This document shows positions 17,600-28,272 of a DNA stretch of 64,000 bases, in pieces; the stretch's first letter is position 1, and each line of letters begins with the position of its first letter. The notes under the pieces were generated by a model. The model had not been told where the DNA came from and did no database searches. It was given only the letters and a program-made list of their open reading frames with translations. The stretch spans positions 3,720,001 to 3,784,000 of the forward strand of contig NZ_CP034464.1 of the NCBI RefSeq assembly GCF_003955735.1, written 5' to 3'. This stretch comes from Undibacterium parvum. Its GTDB lineage: Bacteria; Pseudomonadota; Gammaproteobacteria; Burkholderiales; Burkholderiaceae_D. Both the position numbers and the translations under genes were made by a program.

Positions 17600-19207
17600 T
17601 TATTTCTTGCGCTTAGGTGATAGCACCGTCGCCAGTGCTTTTGGCATGGTATCGGGATAGTCGCGGCTAAAATGTAAGCCTCGGCTTTCGCGCCGTGACA
17701 ACGCGCTATTGACGATCAGCGAAGCGACTTCGACCAGATTACGCAGCTCTAATAGATTATTGCTGATGCGGAAATTAGCGTAATACTCGTCGATCTCCTC
17801 CTTGAGCAATTTAATGCGGTGCTTGGCGCGCTCCAGGCGTTTGGTGGTGCGCACTATGCCTACGTAATTCCACATGAAGCGGCGCAACTCGTCCCAATTA
17901 TGGGCAATCACCACTTCTTCATCGGCATCCGAAACGCGGCTTTCATCCCAGTCGGGCAAGTAGGGCAGGGCCACCAGTTCTTGCTCGGCGATGTGCAAGG
18001 CGGCAGCCTTACCAATTACCAGACATTCAAGCAGAGAGTTACTGGCTAGGCGGTTAGCGCCGTGCAGCCCGGTGTAGGCGGTTTCACCGACCGCGTACAA
18101 ACCAGGCAAATCGGTACGACCGGCGGTGTCGGTAACGATACCACCACAGGTGAAATGTACCGCTGGTACCACGGGTATCGGCTGCTTGGTAATGTCTATG
18201 CCCAATTCCAGGCAGCGCGCATAGATGGTGGGGAAGTGTTCTTTTAAAAATTCGGGGCTCTTGTGGCTGATGTCTAGTTCTACATAATCCAGACCGCGTT
18301 TCTTCATCTCGAAATCGATGGCTCTGGCGACCACATCGCGCGGTGCTAACTCGACCCGTTCATCGTGTTCCAGCATGAAGCGTGAACCCGCTGCATGGCC
18401 TGCTTCTGGTGGTAATTTTAAATGGCCGCCTTCACCGCGCACCGCCTCGGTAATTAAGAAGGATTTGGCGTAAGGGTGATACAGGCAAGTCGGGTGGAAT
18501 TGCATGAACTCCATATTCGCAACGCGGCATCCAGCGCGCCACGCCATCGCGATGCCGTCGCCGGTGGCTGTGTCAGGATTGGTGGTGTACAGATAGACTT
18601 TACCGGCACCACCCGTTGCCATCACCGTGTGCTGCGCGCTGAAGGTGTGAACTTCACCACTTTTAACATCTTGTACGTACAAACCTAAGCAGCGCGGTGG
18701 CAGGCTGTTGTCACCGATTTTTGTCGAGGTGATGACGTCGATTGCGTAGTGGTGCTCAAATAAACTGATGTTGGGGTGATTGCGTACTTGCTGCTCTAAG
18801 GTGGTTTGCACCGCGTGGCCGGTGGCGTCGGCCGCATGGATGATGCGACGCTGGCTGTGCCCACCCTCTCGCGTCAAATGAAAACCAAGTTCAGCCTCGT
18901 CGTCACGCGTAAACGGTACGCCTTGATCTATCAGCCAATCGATCGCTTCACGACCATGTTCTATGATGTAGCGGGTGGCGGTTTCATCGCACAAGCCACC
19001 GCCTGCGATCAGGGTGTCGGAAATATGCTGTTCGTGACTATCTCCCGAGTCCAGTACTGCAGCGATTCCGCCTTGTGCCCAGTCACTGGCACCATCTAAT
19101 AAAGTACGCTTTGAAATCACCGCAACTTTGCGGGTCTTTGCTAAATGCAGTGCCACTGATAAACCGGCTAAGCCACTACCCACAATTGCTACATCAAATT
19201 TCATCAT
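17600..19207 (-). CDS. nadB: L-aspartate oxidase
   Basis: This FAD flavoenzyme oxidises L-aspartate to iminoaspartate, the first step of de novo NAD synthesis feeding NadA. It has 535 residues. The N-terminal Rossmann motif is [15 protein letters not shown], and the fumarate-reductase-like active-site segment [19 protein letters not shown] is present, as are [20 protein letters not shown] and [17 protein letters not shown]-terminal helical domain contains the [17 protein letters not shown] arginine cluster. It is convergent with nadA-nadC, so it is regulated separately. Confidence 0.96.
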   Translation of the reverse strand: MMKFDVAIVGSGLAGLSVALHLAKTRKVAVISKRTLLDGASDWAQGGIAAVLDSGDSHEQHISDTLIAGGGLCDETATRYIIEHGREAIDWLIDQGVPFTRDDEAELGFHLTREGGHSQRRIIHAADATGHAVQTTLEQQVRNHPNISLFEHHYAIDVITSTKIGDNSLPPRCLGLYVQDVKSGEVHTFSAQHTVMATGGAGKVYLYTTNPDTATGDGIAMAWRAGCRVANMEFMQFHPTCLYHPYAKSFLITEAVRGEGGHLKLPPEAGHAAGSRFMLEHDERVELAPRDVVARAIDFEMKKRGLDYVELDISHKSPEFLKEHFPTIYARCLELGIDITKQPIPVVPAVHFTCGGIVTDTAGRTDLPGLYAVGETAYTGLHGANRLASNSLLECLVIGKAAALHIAEQELVALPYLPDWDESRVSDADEEVVIAHNWDELRRFMWNYVGIVRTTKRLERAKHRIKLLKEEIDEYYANFRISNNLLELRNLVEVASLIVNSALSRRESRGLHFSRDYPDTMPKALATVLSPKRKK

Positions 19208-19330
19208 AAAACAGGCCGTAAAAATTAATCGTTAATTCCGCGTCGGAAGCTGAACTATAGGTGATATTGAGGCGCGCGTTTGTTATTGACCGATTTTCTC
19301 GCCGCAATATCGACTTACATAGACTCAGGC

Positions 19331-20545
19331 TTATTCAGTCACGATCACTGGCTTTACTTTGGCGGCAGCCTGTTTCGCCAAATTTCGTGCGGTATCGGTG
19401 TCTTTGGCTCGGGCCAATGCGACCCCCATGCGGCGACGAGTGAAAGACTCAGGTTTTCCAAACAGGCGGATATCCACTCCCGGTGTTTGCAAGGCTTCGG
19501 CTACACCTTCAAATGCTATCCCCGCGTGTTCGTGCTGACCATAAATCACCGCCGATGCTGCTGGCGTATGCAGTGAGACATCGACAGGCAAACCTAAAAT
19601 AGCTTTTGCGTGCAGTTCAAATTCGCTTTGATATTGGCTAGCCATGGTGACCATGCCAGTGTCGTGAGGGCGCGGGCTTACTTCGGAAAACCAAACCATT
19701 TCGTCTTTGACGAATAGCTCAACGCCGAACAATCCTAATCCACCCAAATCATCGGTGACTTTTTTAGAAATCTCACGGGCGCGCTCCAAGGCGCGTGCAT
19801 GCATCACTTGCGGTTGCCATGATTCGACGTAATCCCCCTGTACTTGCACATGTCCGATAGGTTCGCAAAAATGAGTTTCGACCTGACCATTTTTTCCTAT
19901 GGCGCGCACCGTCAGTTGTGTGATTTCATAGTCGAAATCGACGAAGCCCTCAACGATAACGCGACCGGCATTGACGCGTCCGCCGGAAGCTGCGTAATCC
20001 CAGGCGGCTTGAACTTCGCCTGCATGATCGATCTTGGATTGCCCTTTGCCGGACGAAGACATGACAGGCTTAATGATGCACGGGAAGCCTATTTCAGCGC
20101 AGGCCTCTTGCAACTCTTGCAGATTATCGGCAAAGCGGTAAGCCGAGGTTGGCAGGCTCAAAGTTTCTGCCGCCAGTCTGCGTATGCCTTCCCGGTTCAT
20201 TGTCAGCCAGGCTGCGCGCGCGGTTGGAATGACGCGAACTTTGCCCGCAGTTTCTAGTTCAACTAAGGTGGCGGTGGCGATTGCTTCAATTTCAGGTACC
20301 ACCAGATCAGGTTTTTCCAGCGCGATTAGTTGCGCCAGTGCTGCACCATCGGTCATGTCTATCACGTGCGCGCGATGCGCCACTTGATGGCCGGGCGCAT
20401 TTGGGTAGCGATCAACGGCGATCACTTCGACACCGAGTCGCTGTAGAGAAATGATCACTTCTTTGCCGAGTTCACCGGACCCAAGTAGCATTACCTTGGT
20501 GGCGGTTGGGGAGAGAGGTGTGCCAAGTCGTTTAATTGTATTCAT
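19331..20545 (-). CDS. purT: Formate-dependent phosphoribosylglycinamide formyltransferase
   Basis: PurT is the ATP-grasp enzyme that formylates GAR using formate and ATP, an alternative to the folate-dependent PurN (also in this window at 58.6 kb). The 404-residue protein has the family's usual length and signatures: [20 protein letters not shown], then [16 protein letters not shown] for ATP binding, [15 protein letters not shown] and [17 protein letters not shown]. It is preceded by a 297-bp divergent region shared with the HU gene, in which I could not identify a definite operator. Confidence 0.96.
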   Translation of the reverse strand: MNTIKRLGTPLSPTATKVMLLGSGELGKEVIISLQRLGVEVIAVDRYPNAPGHQVAHRAHVIDMTDGAALAQLIALEKPDLVVPEIEAIATATLVELETAGKVRVIPTARAAWLTMNREGIRRLAAETLSLPTSAYRFADNLQELQEACAEIGFPCIIKPVMSSSGKGQSKIDHAGEVQAAWDYAASGGRVNAGRVIVEGFVDFDYEITQLTVRAIGKNGQVETHFCEPIGHVQVQGDYVESWQPQVMHARALERAREISKKVTDDLGGLGLFGVELFVKDEMVWFSEVSPRPHDTGMVTMASQYQSEFELHAKAILGLPVDVSLHTPAASAVIYGQHEHAGIAFEGVAEALQTPGVDIRLFGKPESFTRRRMGVALARAKDTDTARNLAKQAAAKVKPVIVTE

Positions 20546-20842
20546 TGTGTGATGCGAAGTGAAAATAAAGGGATATCTTAAAATGCGCTGATCCGCCGCC
20601 AGCCGAAATAAGGCAGTGAACTTTTTGGCGCGCTGAGGTGATCTAATTAATTCAAATTATACTTTCGATTTATCGCCGATAATGTCCTTGAAGTGCAAAG
20701 AAACTATGTAAAACACTTGACACGGTGCTTTACTGCTTGATCTAATGCCGCATGCAGATTTTCTGCGGACCGTGATAGATGGACGACCAACAAGGCATAC
20801 GAAGACATCGTTGCGACGTTAAACTTTTGTGAGGGGGCGTAA

Positions 20843-21115
20843 GTGAATAAAACAGAATTAATCGATCATATTGCGAAAACAGCCGACATTTCTAAGGCTG
20901 CGTCAGCGCGCGCTTTGGATGCTTTGATCGGTGCAGTAAAAGTAACTTTGAAAAAAGGTAACACGGTAACTCTGGTTGGATTCGGGACCTTCTCCGTCGG
21001 CAAGCGTGCCGCTAGAACTGGTCGTAATCCACGTACCGGTGAAGCAATTAAAATCAAAGCAGCCAAGGTTCCTAAATTTAAACCTGGCAAAGCTTTGAAA
21101 GATGCTGTAAACTAA
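20843..21115 (+). CDS. hupB: DNA-binding protein HU (beta type)
   Basis: HU is a small nucleoid protein that bends DNA as a dimer. It has 90 residues; the sequence [20 protein letters not shown] and the beta-arm signature [21 protein letters not shown] are canonical. It starts with GTG, supported by a strong GAGGGG ribosome binding site 7 bp upstream. It precedes tRNA-Val and tRNA-Asp and then ppiD, an order matching the hupB-ppiD neighbourhood of many proteobacteria. Confidence 0.96.
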   Translation: MNKTELIDHIAKTADISKAASARALDALIGAVKVTLKKGNTVTLVGFGTFSVGKRAARTGRNPRTGEAIKIKAAKVPKFKPGKALKDAVN

Positions 21116-21167
21116 TGGACTTCGTGGCGCGGTGACAAGCGCTGCAATGTTGTTCGTGTGTGTGATG

Positions 21168-21243
21168 GGGCGCTTAGCTCAGTTGGTAGAGCGGAGCCCT
21201 TACAAGGCTTAGGTCGGGAGTTCGAGCCTCTCAGCGCCCACCA
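21168..21243 (+). tRNA. tRNA-Val (anticodon TAC)
   Basis: The 76-nt cloverleaf has acceptor stem GGGCGCT pairing with AGCGCCC, anticodon loop CTTACAA giving TAC, T-loop GTTCGAGCC, and encoded CCA. It sits 52 bp after the HU gene and 29 bp before tRNA-Asp, probably in one transcript. Confidence 0.97.
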
Positions 21244-21272
21244 TAACACTGATAACATAGAGTAGTAAATTA

Positions 21273-21349
21273 GGAGTGGTAGTTCAGCTGGTTAGAATAC
21301 CGGCCTGTCACGCCGGGGGTCGCGGGTTCGAGTCCCGTCCACTCCGCCA
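21273..21349 (+). tRNA. tRNA-Asp (anticodon GTC)
   Basis: The 77-nt cloverleaf has acceptor stem GGAGTGG pairing with CCACTCC, anticodon loop CTGTCAC giving GTC, discriminator G and encoded CCA. A terminator follows at once. Confidence 0.97.
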
Positions 21350-21355
21350 AAATCT

Positions 21356-21383
21356 AAAAGGCGAACGAGAGTTCGCCTTTTTT
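21356..21383 (+). terminator. Intrinsic terminator after the tRNA pair
   Basis: The stem AAAAGGCGAAC / GTTCGCCTTTT with loop GAGA and trailing T residues. Confidence 0.85.
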
Positions 21384-21421
21384 CATATTCGGAATCAGTT
21401 TGTCATAGTGATCGGTTGAGC

Positions 21422-23338
21422 ATGTTTGAATATATTCGCACCCACCAACGCATTATGCAGCTTCTATTGCTGCTAATTATTTTCCCGTCATTTGCTTTTT
21501 TTGGTATCGAGAGTTTTACTCGTTCCAACGGCGCCGCTACTGCGGTCGCGACGGTTGCGGGCCAAACGATTACTCAGCAAGAGTTTGACTCGGCTCAGCG
21601 CGAGCAATTGGATAGATTGCGCCAGACTTATGGTCAGCAGTTCGACTCTAAAATGCTCAGTTCTCCAGAAGCGAAACAAGGGCTTTTGGATGAGTTGGTG
21701 TCGCGTAAAGTGATCGCAGTTGAAGTCGTAAAAAATCATTTGTCGGTCAGCGATCAAAGCTTGCAGAAAAATATTTTGGCCACGCCAGGCTTGACTAAGC
21801 CGGATGGTGGTTTTGATACTGATCGCTATAAGAGTTTATTGGCGGCGCAAGGCATGAACCCTGCGATGTATGAGCAGCGTTTGCGCCAGGATTTAGCCCT
21901 GCAGCAGTTGTTGAGTGCGGTGCAGGGAACTGCATTTTCATCTAAGACTGTCGCTGATCGTATTTCTGCCATTTACGAGCAAGAGCGTGAAGTTCAAAAA
22001 ATGGACTTTAAGAGTAGCGACTATCTGGCGCAAGTCAAAGTTACTGATGCCATGCTGAAAGCGTATTACGAAAAAAACTCGAGTCAGTTTGAGATTCCAG
22101 AGTTGATCAAGGCCGAATATGTGGTGTTTAACGATGACGCAGTAGGCGCGCAAGTAAGTGTTTCTGACGCTGATATTCTGGCTCACTATGAGCAAAACAA
22201 AAAATCATATGCAACTGAAGAGTCGCGTCGTGCTAGCCATATTTTGATTACGGTTAAAAAAGACAGTAGTGAGGCGGATCAAAAAGCTGCCAAGGCTAAG
22301 GCCGAAAGTTTGTTGGCGCAAGTGCGTAAAAATCCTGAATTGTTTGCAAAATTAGCCAAGGAAAATTCACAAGATTCCGGATCCGCAGAGCGTGGTGGCG
22401 ATGTCGACTTCTTTACAAAAGGCGCGATGGTTAAATCGTTTGAAGATGCTGCTTATAAACTAAAACAATCTGAAATCAGTGATCTGGTGCAATCTGATTA
22501 TGGTTTTCATATTATTCAACTGACCGCGATTAAGCCAGCCGCTACCAAGACTTTGGATGAAGTCAAAGGGCAAATTTTCGCCGATATTAAGAAACAGAAG
22601 GCTGCCAAGTTGTATGCTGAATCGGCTGAGGTTTTCACAAATATGGTCTACGAACAATCGGATAGTTTGAAAGCGGTCGCAGATAAGTTGAAATTGAAAA
22701 TTGAGACCGTTGCCTCTTTAAATCGCCTTCCTAGTGCTGCAATTCCGGCGACCGTACCAGTCAATAATCCTAAGTTTTTGAAAGCGATATTTTCTGAAGA
22801 TTCATTAAAGAAAAAGCACAACACCGAGGCCGTTGAGGTCGCACCGAGAACCTTGATTGCGGGTCGTGTTTTGGAATATAAGGCGGCAAGTAAGCGTCCT
22901 TTGGAAGAAGTTAGGAATTTAATCGAGGCTAAAGTCATACAGATCGAAGCTGCCGCGTTGGCCAAGAAGGCTGGGGAATCGAAATTGGCAGCATTAAAGG
23001 CGACTGATAGTACGAGCGGCTTTGCCGAGGCTAGCGTGATTTCACGTTTAAAAAATCAGGGTACGAGCGGTGAGGCCTTTTCTGCTGTGATGAAGGCCGA
23101 TGCGCAGAAATTACCTGCCTTTGTAGGTGTCGATGTACCGGGTGTTGGTTATGCGGTTTATCGTATCTCTAAAGTAAATGCCGGCGCGGTAGATGCAACG
23201 CGCCGCAGCTCTGAGCAGCAGCAAATTGCAAATGCGGTGGCGCAGCAGGATATTTATACTTATGTCGAAGCCTTGAAAGATAAGTCTAAGGTGTCGATCA
23301 ATAAATCTGCGTTGGCGATTCCTAGTACGGCGCAGTAA
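21422..23338 (+). CDS. ppiD: Membrane-anchored periplasmic chaperone/peptidyl-prolyl isomerase PpiD
   Basis: PpiD is an inner-membrane-anchored periplasmic folding factor near the Sec translocon. The ATG at 21422 (MFEYIRTHQRIMQ) is chosen over an in-frame TTG at 21416 because it gives the canonical N-terminus. The 638-residue protein has a cytoplasmic stub, one membrane helix (about residues 12-32), a SurA-like N-domain, one parvulin domain (SRRASHILITVKKDSSEADQ to YGFHIIQLTAIKP, about residues 260-370) and a C-terminal helical domain. This is the classic SurA_N_3/PpiD layout. It lies downstream of hupB and two tRNAs and ends at a strong terminator before the cco operon. Confidence 0.93.
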   Translation: MFEYIRTHQRIMQLLLLLIIFPSFAFFGIESFTRSNGAATAVATVAGQTITQQEFDSAQREQLDRLRQTYGQQFDSKMLSSPEAKQGLLDELVSRKVIAVEVVKNHLSVSDQSLQKNILATPGLTKPDGGFDTDRYKSLLAAQGMNPAMYEQRLRQDLALQQLLSAVQGTAFSSKTVADRISAIYEQEREVQKMDFKSSDYLAQVKVTDAMLKAYYEKNSSQFEIPELIKAEYVVFNDDAVGAQVSVSDADILAHYEQNKKSYATEESRRASHILITVKKDSSEADQKAAKAKAESLLAQVRKNPELFAKLAKENSQDSGSAERGGDVDFFTKGAMVKSFEDAAYKLKQSEISDLVQSDYGFHIIQLTAIKPAATKTLDEVKGQIFADIKKQKAAKLYAESAEVFTNMVYEQSDSLKAVADKLKLKIETVASLNRLPSAAIPATVPVNNPKFLKAIFSEDSLKKKHNTEAVEVAPRTLIAGRVLEYKAASKRPLEEVRNLIEAKVIQIEAAALAKKAGESKLAALKATDSTSGFAEASVISRLKNQGTSGEAFSAVMKADAQKLPAFVGVDVPGVGYAVYRISKVNAGAVDATRRSSEQQQIANAVAQQDIYTYVEALKDKSKVSINKSALAIPSTAQ

Positions 23339-23385
23339 TAAAAATTCTACAACATTATTTTTGCTAAGTTTTTAGCGTAAAAAAG

Positions 23386-23412
23386 ACGACACAGCGATGT
23401 GTCGTTTTTTTT
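23386..23412 (+). terminator. Intrinsic terminator after ppiD
   Basis: A perfect 8-bp stem ACGACACA-GCGA-TGTGTCGT is followed by eight T, 48 bp after the ppiD stop. Confidence 0.88.
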
Positions 23413-23482
23413 CGTCGAAAAATGTGATTATTTTTCAATATCTTGCTAAAGTCATTAATTGCTAGGGCTATGCTGTTGGTAT

Positions 23483-23496
23483 TTGATTTGTATCAA
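23483..23496 (+). promoter_or_regulatory. FNR/ANR-type box upstream of ccoN
   Basis: TTGATTTGTATCAA is an exact match to the FNR consensus TTGAT-N4-ATCAA, centred about 66 bp upstream of the ccoN start codon. It implies oxygen-dependent induction of the cbb3 oxidase operon under microaerobic conditions, as known for this operon in other proteobacteria. A CRP/FNR protein with an FNR-type recognition helix is encoded at 33840-34745. Confidence 0.88.
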
Positions 23497-23555
23497 GACA
23501 GCTTGAGCATTGAATTGCTATTCTTCAACTATACTTTTATCAACTGAGTGAGATC

Positions 23556-24995
23556 ATGACTTTAATTAAAGAAAATACTTACAACTACCGTGTTGTACGA
23601 CAATTTTCTGTCATGGCAGTTGTTTGGGGCGTTGTTGGCATGCTGGTTGGTGTGCTGATTGCTTCACAACTTGCCTGGCCAGAATTCTTAGGAGGCATTC
23701 CATGGCTGAGTTATGGCCGCTTGCGACCCTTGCATACCAACGCCGTTATTTTTGCCTTCGGTGGCTGTGCTTTGATGGGTACTTCCTATTACGTAGTGCA
23801 GCGTACCTCGAACGTGCGTCTGTTCGCTGGCTGGTTGGCTGAGTTTACGTTTTGGGGTTGGCAGTTAGTGATCTTGGCGGCCGCAATCTCCCTGCCTTTA
23901 GGTTATACCCAAGGTAAAGAATACGCAGAACTTGAATGGCCTATCGATATTTTGATCGCCTTGGTTTGGGTTGCGTATGCGGTTGTGTTTTTCGGCACCT
24001 TGGCCAAACGAAAAGTTGAACACATCTACGTTGCCAATTGGTTTTATGGCGCCTTTATCGTGGCCGTAGCTGTGCTGCATATCGTTAATAGCGCAGCGAT
24101 CCCTGTCTCCTTCATGAAATCCTACTCCGCGTATGCCGGGGTGCAGGATGCAATGGTGCAGTGGTGGTATGGCCACAATGCGGTAGGTTTCTTTTTAACA
24201 GCTGGCTTTTTAGGAATGATGTACTACTTTATTCCTAAACAAATCGAGCGCCCTGTGTATTCGTATCGCCTCTCTATTGTCCACTTCTGGGCCCTGATTT
24301 TTACTTACATGTGGGCGGGACCGCATCATTTGCACTACACCGCTTTGCCTGATTGGGCGCAATCTATTGGTATGGTATTTTCCTTGATTTTGCTGGCACC
24401 TTCCTGGGGCGGTATGGTCAACGGTATCATGACCTTGTCTGGCGCATGGAGTAAATTGCGTTCCGATCCAATCCTGCGCTTCTTGATCGTGTCCTTGTCG
24501 TTCTACGGTATGTCCACGTTTGAAGGTCCGATGATGGCGATCAAAACTGTCAATGCCTTGTCTCACTATACTGATTGGACTGTCGGTCACGTTCACTCCG
24601 GTGCTTTGGGTTGGGTAGGGTTCATCACTATGGGTAGTTTGTATTATTTGATTCCCCGTTTGTTTGGCTTGACGCAAATGTATAGCAAGCGTTTGATCGA
24701 GATTCATTTCTGGATCGCTACCATCGGTGTGGTTCTGTATATCGCATCCATGTGGATTGCTGGCGTGATGCAAGGCTTGATGTGGCGCGCAGTTAATGAA
24801 GATGGCACTCTGACTTACACATTTATTGAGAGTGTCAAGGCGACATTCCCTTACTACGTGATTCGTATGGTTGGTGGCTTGATGTATCTGAGTGGCATGA
24901 TCATCATGGCGTATAACGTCGCAAAAACTATCATGGCTGCCAAGCCTGTAAATAATGCGATTCCTGCCTTGCCTCATGTGTCAGCACATGCTTGA
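23556..24995 (+). CDS. ccoN: Cytochrome c oxidase cbb3-type subunit I
   Basis: CcoN is the catalytic, membrane-embedded subunit of the high-affinity C-type haem-copper oxidase; it holds haem b, the haem b3-CuB centre and the proton channel. It has 479 residues and about 12 helices. Typical segments are [38 protein letters not shown] (CuB His ligands) and [17 protein letters not shown]. It heads the ccoNOQP-ccoG-ccoH operon. An FNR box upstream suggests microaerobic control. ccoO follows 27 bp after the stop. Confidence 0.97.
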   Translation: MTLIKENTYNYRVVRQFSVMAVVWGVVGMLVGVLIASQLAWPEFLGGIPWLSYGRLRPLHTNAVIFAFGGCALMGTSYYVVQRTSNVRLFAGWLAEFTFWGWQLVILAAAISLPLGYTQGKEYAELEWPIDILIALVWVAYAVVFFGTLAKRKVEHIYVANWFYGAFIVAVAVLHIVNSAAIPVSFMKSYSAYAGVQDAMVQWWYGHNAVGFFLTAGFLGMMYYFIPKQIERPVYSYRLSIVHFWALIFTYMWAGPHHLHYTALPDWAQSIGMVFSLILLAPSWGGMVNGIMTLSGAWSKLRSDPILRFLIVSLSFYGMSTFEGPMMAIKTVNALSHYTDWTVGHVHSGALGWVGFITMGSLYYLIPRLFGLTQMYSKRLIEIHFWIATIGVVLYIASMWIAGVMQGLMWRAVNEDGTLTYTFIESVKATFPYYVIRMVGGLMYLSGMIIMAYNVAKTIMAAKPVNNAIPALPHVSAHA

Positions 24996-25022
24996 GTCAG
25001 CCAAATCAACAGGAGAATACTG

Positions 25023-25640
25023 ATGCGAAATTTTACACACGATTTAATTGAACGTAATGTCGGCTTGTTACTGGTGCTGGTGATTTTAACCATCAGCGTC
25101 GGTGGCTTGGTTGAAATCGTTCCTTTGTTTTTTCAAAAATCAACCACCGAAGCGGTCGAAGGTATGAAGCCGTATTCGGCCCTGCAATTGACTGGCCGCG
25201 ACATTTATCTGCGTGAGGGTTGTTACGCTTGTCACTCGCAAATGATACGTCCATTCCGCGCAGAGACTGAACGTTATGGTCATTATTCGGTTGCCGGTGA
25301 ATCCGTTTACGATCACCCGTTTCAATGGGGAAGTAAGCGTACCGGTCCTGATTTGGCACGTGTTGGTGGTCGCTACAGCGATACCTGGCACCGCGATCAT
25401 TTGAATAATCCACGTGCCGTGGTGCCAGAATCAAATATGCCGGCGTACTCATGGTTGGAAAAAACTAAGTTGGATCCCGCCGAAATTACCCCGAAATTTA
25501 AGGCTATGAAGACCTTGGGTGTGCCGTACACGGATCAACAAGTGAAAGACGCAGCATCTGAATTGGTGGATAAAACTGAGATGGATGCGGTTGTTGCTTA
25601 CTTGCAGATTTTGGGTACTGCAATCAAAAACAAAAATTAA
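25023..25640 (+). CDS. ccoO: Cytochrome c oxidase cbb3-type subunit II
   Basis: CcoO is a monohaem c-type subunit anchored by one N-terminal membrane helix, passing electrons from CcoP to CcoN. It has 205 residues. The haem motif CYACH sits in [20 protein letters not shown], and the axial-methionine region is [11 protein letters not shown]. An AGGAGAA ribosome binding site precedes the ATG. It is followed by ccoQ 30 bp later. Confidence 0.97.
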   Translation: MRNFTHDLIERNVGLLLVLVILTISVGGLVEIVPLFFQKSTTEAVEGMKPYSALQLTGRDIYLREGCYACHSQMIRPFRAETERYGHYSVAGESVYDHPFQWGSKRTGPDLARVGGRYSDTWHRDHLNNPRAVVPESNMPAYSWLEKTKLDPAEITPKFKAMKTLGVPYTDQQVKDAASELVDKTEMDAVVAYLQILGTAIKNKN

Positions 25641-25670
25641 AGCGCATTGATCACTTTTTAGGGAGTAAAT

Positions 25671-25817
25671 ATGAATTTCACGATACTCAGCAGCATAGTG
25701 ACAGTGGTTAGCATGGTGGTTTTTCTTGGCATTATTTATTGGGCCTTTAGCTCAAAGAATAAGGCGCGCTTTGAAGAAATAGGGCGCATGCCAATTGATA
25801 ACGATAACGGGAAATAG
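25671..25817 (+). CDS. ccoQ: Cytochrome c oxidase cbb3-type subunit CcoQ
   Basis: This 48-residue reading frame fills the gap between ccoO and ccoP, is preceded by AGGGAG, and stops 2 bp before the ccoP start. It encodes one hydrophobic helix (TVVSMVVFLGIIYWAFS) followed by a basic/acidic tail (KNKARFEEIGRMP). This is the form of CcoQ/FixQ, the small non-catalytic subunit that stabilises or protects the cbb3 complex. Size, position and helix-plus-charged-tail layout support the call. Confidence 0.92.
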   Translation: MNFTILSSIVTVVSMVVFLGIIYWAFSSKNKARFEEIGRMPIDNDNGK

Positions 25818-25819
25818 TC

Positions 25820-26806
25820 ATGGCAGATTTTTTTAATGAAGGATGGAGTATTGCGATTGCGGTCGTGGTGCTCATCAGTATTGCGGCCTGCGGTTTATTG
25901 TTGTGGTCGCAATCAAAAGTGAAGGTGAAGCTGGGTAATGATGGCAAGCCATTACCAGCCGGAACAACTGGCCACGTATGGGACGTTGATTTGATGGAGC
26001 AAAATAATCCACTGCCACGTTGGTGGATGTGGTTGTTCTATCTCACCATCATCTATGCAGTAGGCTATCTAATCGTGTATCCAGGCTTGGGTAGTATGCA
26101 AGGTAGCTTTGGCTGGAGCCAAGCGGGGGCCTACGAGAAAGAAATTAAAGATGGTGAGCAGCAGTACGGTCCCATATTCAATAAATTTATGAATATGGAT
26201 ATACCAGCTGTCGCAAAAGATGAACAGGCAAGAGAAATTGGTCAGCGCCTATTTTTAAATAATTGCGCCCAATGTCATGGTTCGGATGCCCAAGGTGGCA
26301 AGGGTTACCCTAACTTAGCAGATAACGACTGGTTGTATGGCGGCGATCCTGAAACTATTAAGACGAGTATCTTAAATGGCCGTCACGGACAGATGCCACC
26401 AATGGCGGCTGCAGTAGGCTCAGAAGATGATGTGCGTAATTTGGCGAACTACGTCATGAGTTTATCGAATTCTGCGCATGATCCGATTAAGGCTTCGTTG
26501 GGTAAATCTAAATTTATGGCTTGCGCCGCATGTCATGGCGCGGAAGGTAAGGGCACCCAGGCATTGGGTGCACCGAATCTGACCGATAAAATTTGGCTGT
26601 ATGGCGGTGGAGTCGACAATGTAATGGAAACCATCAACAAGGGACGCAGCAATCAAATGCCTGCTCACAAAGCTTTGTTAGGTGAGGCGAAGGTACATTT
26701 GTTGGCCGCTTATGTCTGGGGCTTGTCGAATAATTCTGCGGTCGCTGTTACTCAAGCAGAAGCTGGCGCTATCAAGCAAATTGCCAATGCCGCTGTAGAG
26801 AAGTAA
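25820..26806 (+). CDS. ccoP: Cytochrome c oxidase cbb3-type subunit III
   Basis: CcoP is the dihaem c-type electron entry subunit. It has 328 residues. Two N-terminal hydrophobic segments (about residues 8-28 and 65-90, with the conserved LPRWWMWLFYLTIIYAVGYL stretch) are followed by two cytochrome c domains with haem motifs CAQCH and CAACH, each with the DNDWLYGG or DKIWLYGG region and a downstream methionine (GQMPPM, NQMPAH). It is translationally close to ccoQ (2 bp) and precedes ccoG by 45 bp. Confidence 0.96.
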   Translation: MADFFNEGWSIAIAVVVLISIAACGLLLWSQSKVKVKLGNDGKPLPAGTTGHVWDVDLMEQNNPLPRWWMWLFYLTIIYAVGYLIVYPGLGSMQGSFGWSQAGAYEKEIKDGEQQYGPIFNKFMNMDIPAVAKDEQAREIGQRLFLNNCAQCHGSDAQGGKGYPNLADNDWLYGGDPETIKTSILNGRHGQMPPMAAAVGSEDDVRNLANYVMSLSNSAHDPIKASLGKSKFMACAACHGAEGKGTQALGAPNLTDKIWLYGGGVDNVMETINKGRSNQMPAHKALLGEAKVHLLAAYVWGLSNNSAVAVTQAEAGAIKQIANAAVEK

Positions 26807-26851
26807 GCTAGTAGTGATTTAGAAGTAATTTTAAAACAGTTTGATATAAAA

Positions 26852-28264
26852 ATGAAAATTATACCGATAGTCCCGGCGCCCATGACAGAAGTTGAATTGG
26901 CGTTGTTTGAGGAGCGTAGGAAGATCTATCCTCGCTCACAAAAAGGCTGGTTCTCCTCGTGGCGCTGGGTATTGGTATTTTTCACTCAAATTTTATTTTA
27001 TGGAGGGGCTTGGCTACATTGGAATGATAGGCAAGCCGTTCTGTTTGATCTGACCACGCGCAAATTTTATATTTTCGGCTTGGTTTTATGGCCGCAAGAT
27101 TTCATCTATCTTGCTGTGCTATTAGTTATTTCTGCTTTATCCCTGTTTCTATTTACTGCCATAGCAGGGCGTCTATTTTGCGGCTATGCTTGTCCGCAAA
27201 CGGTATATACCGAAATCTTCATGTGGATAGAAAAGAAGATAGAGGGCGATAGAAATGCGCGTATCAAACTCGATGACGCACCCATGTCTGTGCGTAAATT
27301 TTCTCTGAAGTCGTCTAAGCATCTGGCTTGGCTGGCGCTTTCGCTCTGGACTGGATTTACCTTTGTTGGCTATTTCACACCCATCCATGTTTTGGCACAA
27401 GAAGTGTTTGCCTTCACACTCGGGCCTTGGGAATATTTTTGGATCTTGTTTTATGGCTTTGCAACCTATGGCAATGCCGGCTTCATGCGTGAGCAAGTCT
27501 GTAAATATATGTGCCCGTATGCGCGCTTTCAAAGTGCGATGTTTGATAAAGATACCTTAATCGTTACTTACGATACTGCCCGCGGAGAGCCGCGCGGCTC
27601 GCGCAATAAGAAAGTTGATTTTAAGGCTGAGGGCTTAGGTTCTTGTGTCGATTGTGGTATCTGTGTACAAGTCTGCCCGACTGGCATCGATATCCGTAAT
27701 GGCTTGCAATATGAGTGTATCGCCTGCGGCCTGTGCATTGACGGCTGCGATCAAGTCATGGATAAAATGGCTTATCCGCGCGGTTTGATACGCTATACCA
27801 CCGAGCATGCGCTGGAGCGCAAACTCGACAATAAGTCTATGTGGAGGCGGGTGTTCCGTCTGCGCACTCTAATTTACGGCAGCATATTAGGCCTGATTAT
27901 TTTAGTCGCCGCCTTATCCCTGGCCTACCATGTGCCACTAAAGGTTGATGTGATGCGCGACCGTAGCATGCCTAAAGTGACGGATACGGGGGCGATCGAG
28001 AACGTGTATCGCTTGCAAATTACCAATTCGCATGAAGAAGCGCATAAATATGTGATCTCAGTGAAAGGTGCGGCTGGTATTGAGATTGTAAATCAGACCG
28101 AAATTGAAGTGGCGGCGGCATCGGTGATCCCTTTCCCGGTAAGGGTACGGATACCTGCTGGAGCGGCCGAGATCGGTTCCAACAGAATACGTTTTGTGAT
28201 CCAAGATATAAATGTGCCGAAGATTAATGTGACCGAAAAAGCTGTATTTTTGGTACCCAAATAG
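26852..28264 (+). CDS. ccoG: Cytochrome oxidase accessory protein CcoG (RdxA/FixG)
   Basis: CcoG is a polytopic membrane ferredoxin-like protein needed for cbb3 biogenesis, linked to Cu(II) reduction for the CuB site. It has 470 residues: an N-terminal cytoplasmic part, about five membrane helices, the conserved FCGYACPQTVYTEIFMWIE region, two [4Fe-4S] motif sets (CVDCGICVQVCPTG and CIACGLCIDGC), and a C-terminal Ig-like periplasmic domain. It is co-directional with ccoNOQP and 8 bp ahead of ccoH/fixH. Confidence 0.95.
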   Translation: MKIIPIVPAPMTEVELALFEERRKIYPRSQKGWFSSWRWVLVFFTQILFYGGAWLHWNDRQAVLFDLTTRKFYIFGLVLWPQDFIYLAVLLVISALSLFLFTAIAGRLFCGYACPQTVYTEIFMWIEKKIEGDRNARIKLDDAPMSVRKFSLKSSKHLAWLALSLWTGFTFVGYFTPIHVLAQEVFAFTLGPWEYFWILFYGFATYGNAGFMREQVCKYMCPYARFQSAMFDKDTLIVTYDTARGEPRGSRNKKVDFKAEGLGSCVDCGICVQVCPTGIDIRNGLQYECIACGLCIDGCDQVMDKMAYPRGLIRYTTEHALERKLDNKSMWRRVFRLRTLIYGSILGLIILVAALSLAYHVPLKVDVMRDRSMPKVTDTGAIENVYRLQITNSHEEAHKYVISVKGAAGIEIVNQTEIEVAAASVIPFPVRVRIPAGAAEIGSNRIRFVIQDINVPKINVTEKAVFLVPK

Positions 28265-28272
28265 GAATAAAT

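Noticed and set aside
20700..20760. Sigma-70 promoter for hupB (TTGACA near 20717)
   Set aside because: The nearest -10-like hexamer gives an unfavourable spacing of about 20 bp, so it was not listed.
24210..24977. 255-codon open frame antisense to ccoN
   Set aside because: It lies wholly within a conserved gene on the other strand, has no ribosome binding site or family resemblance, and is a codon-bias shadow.
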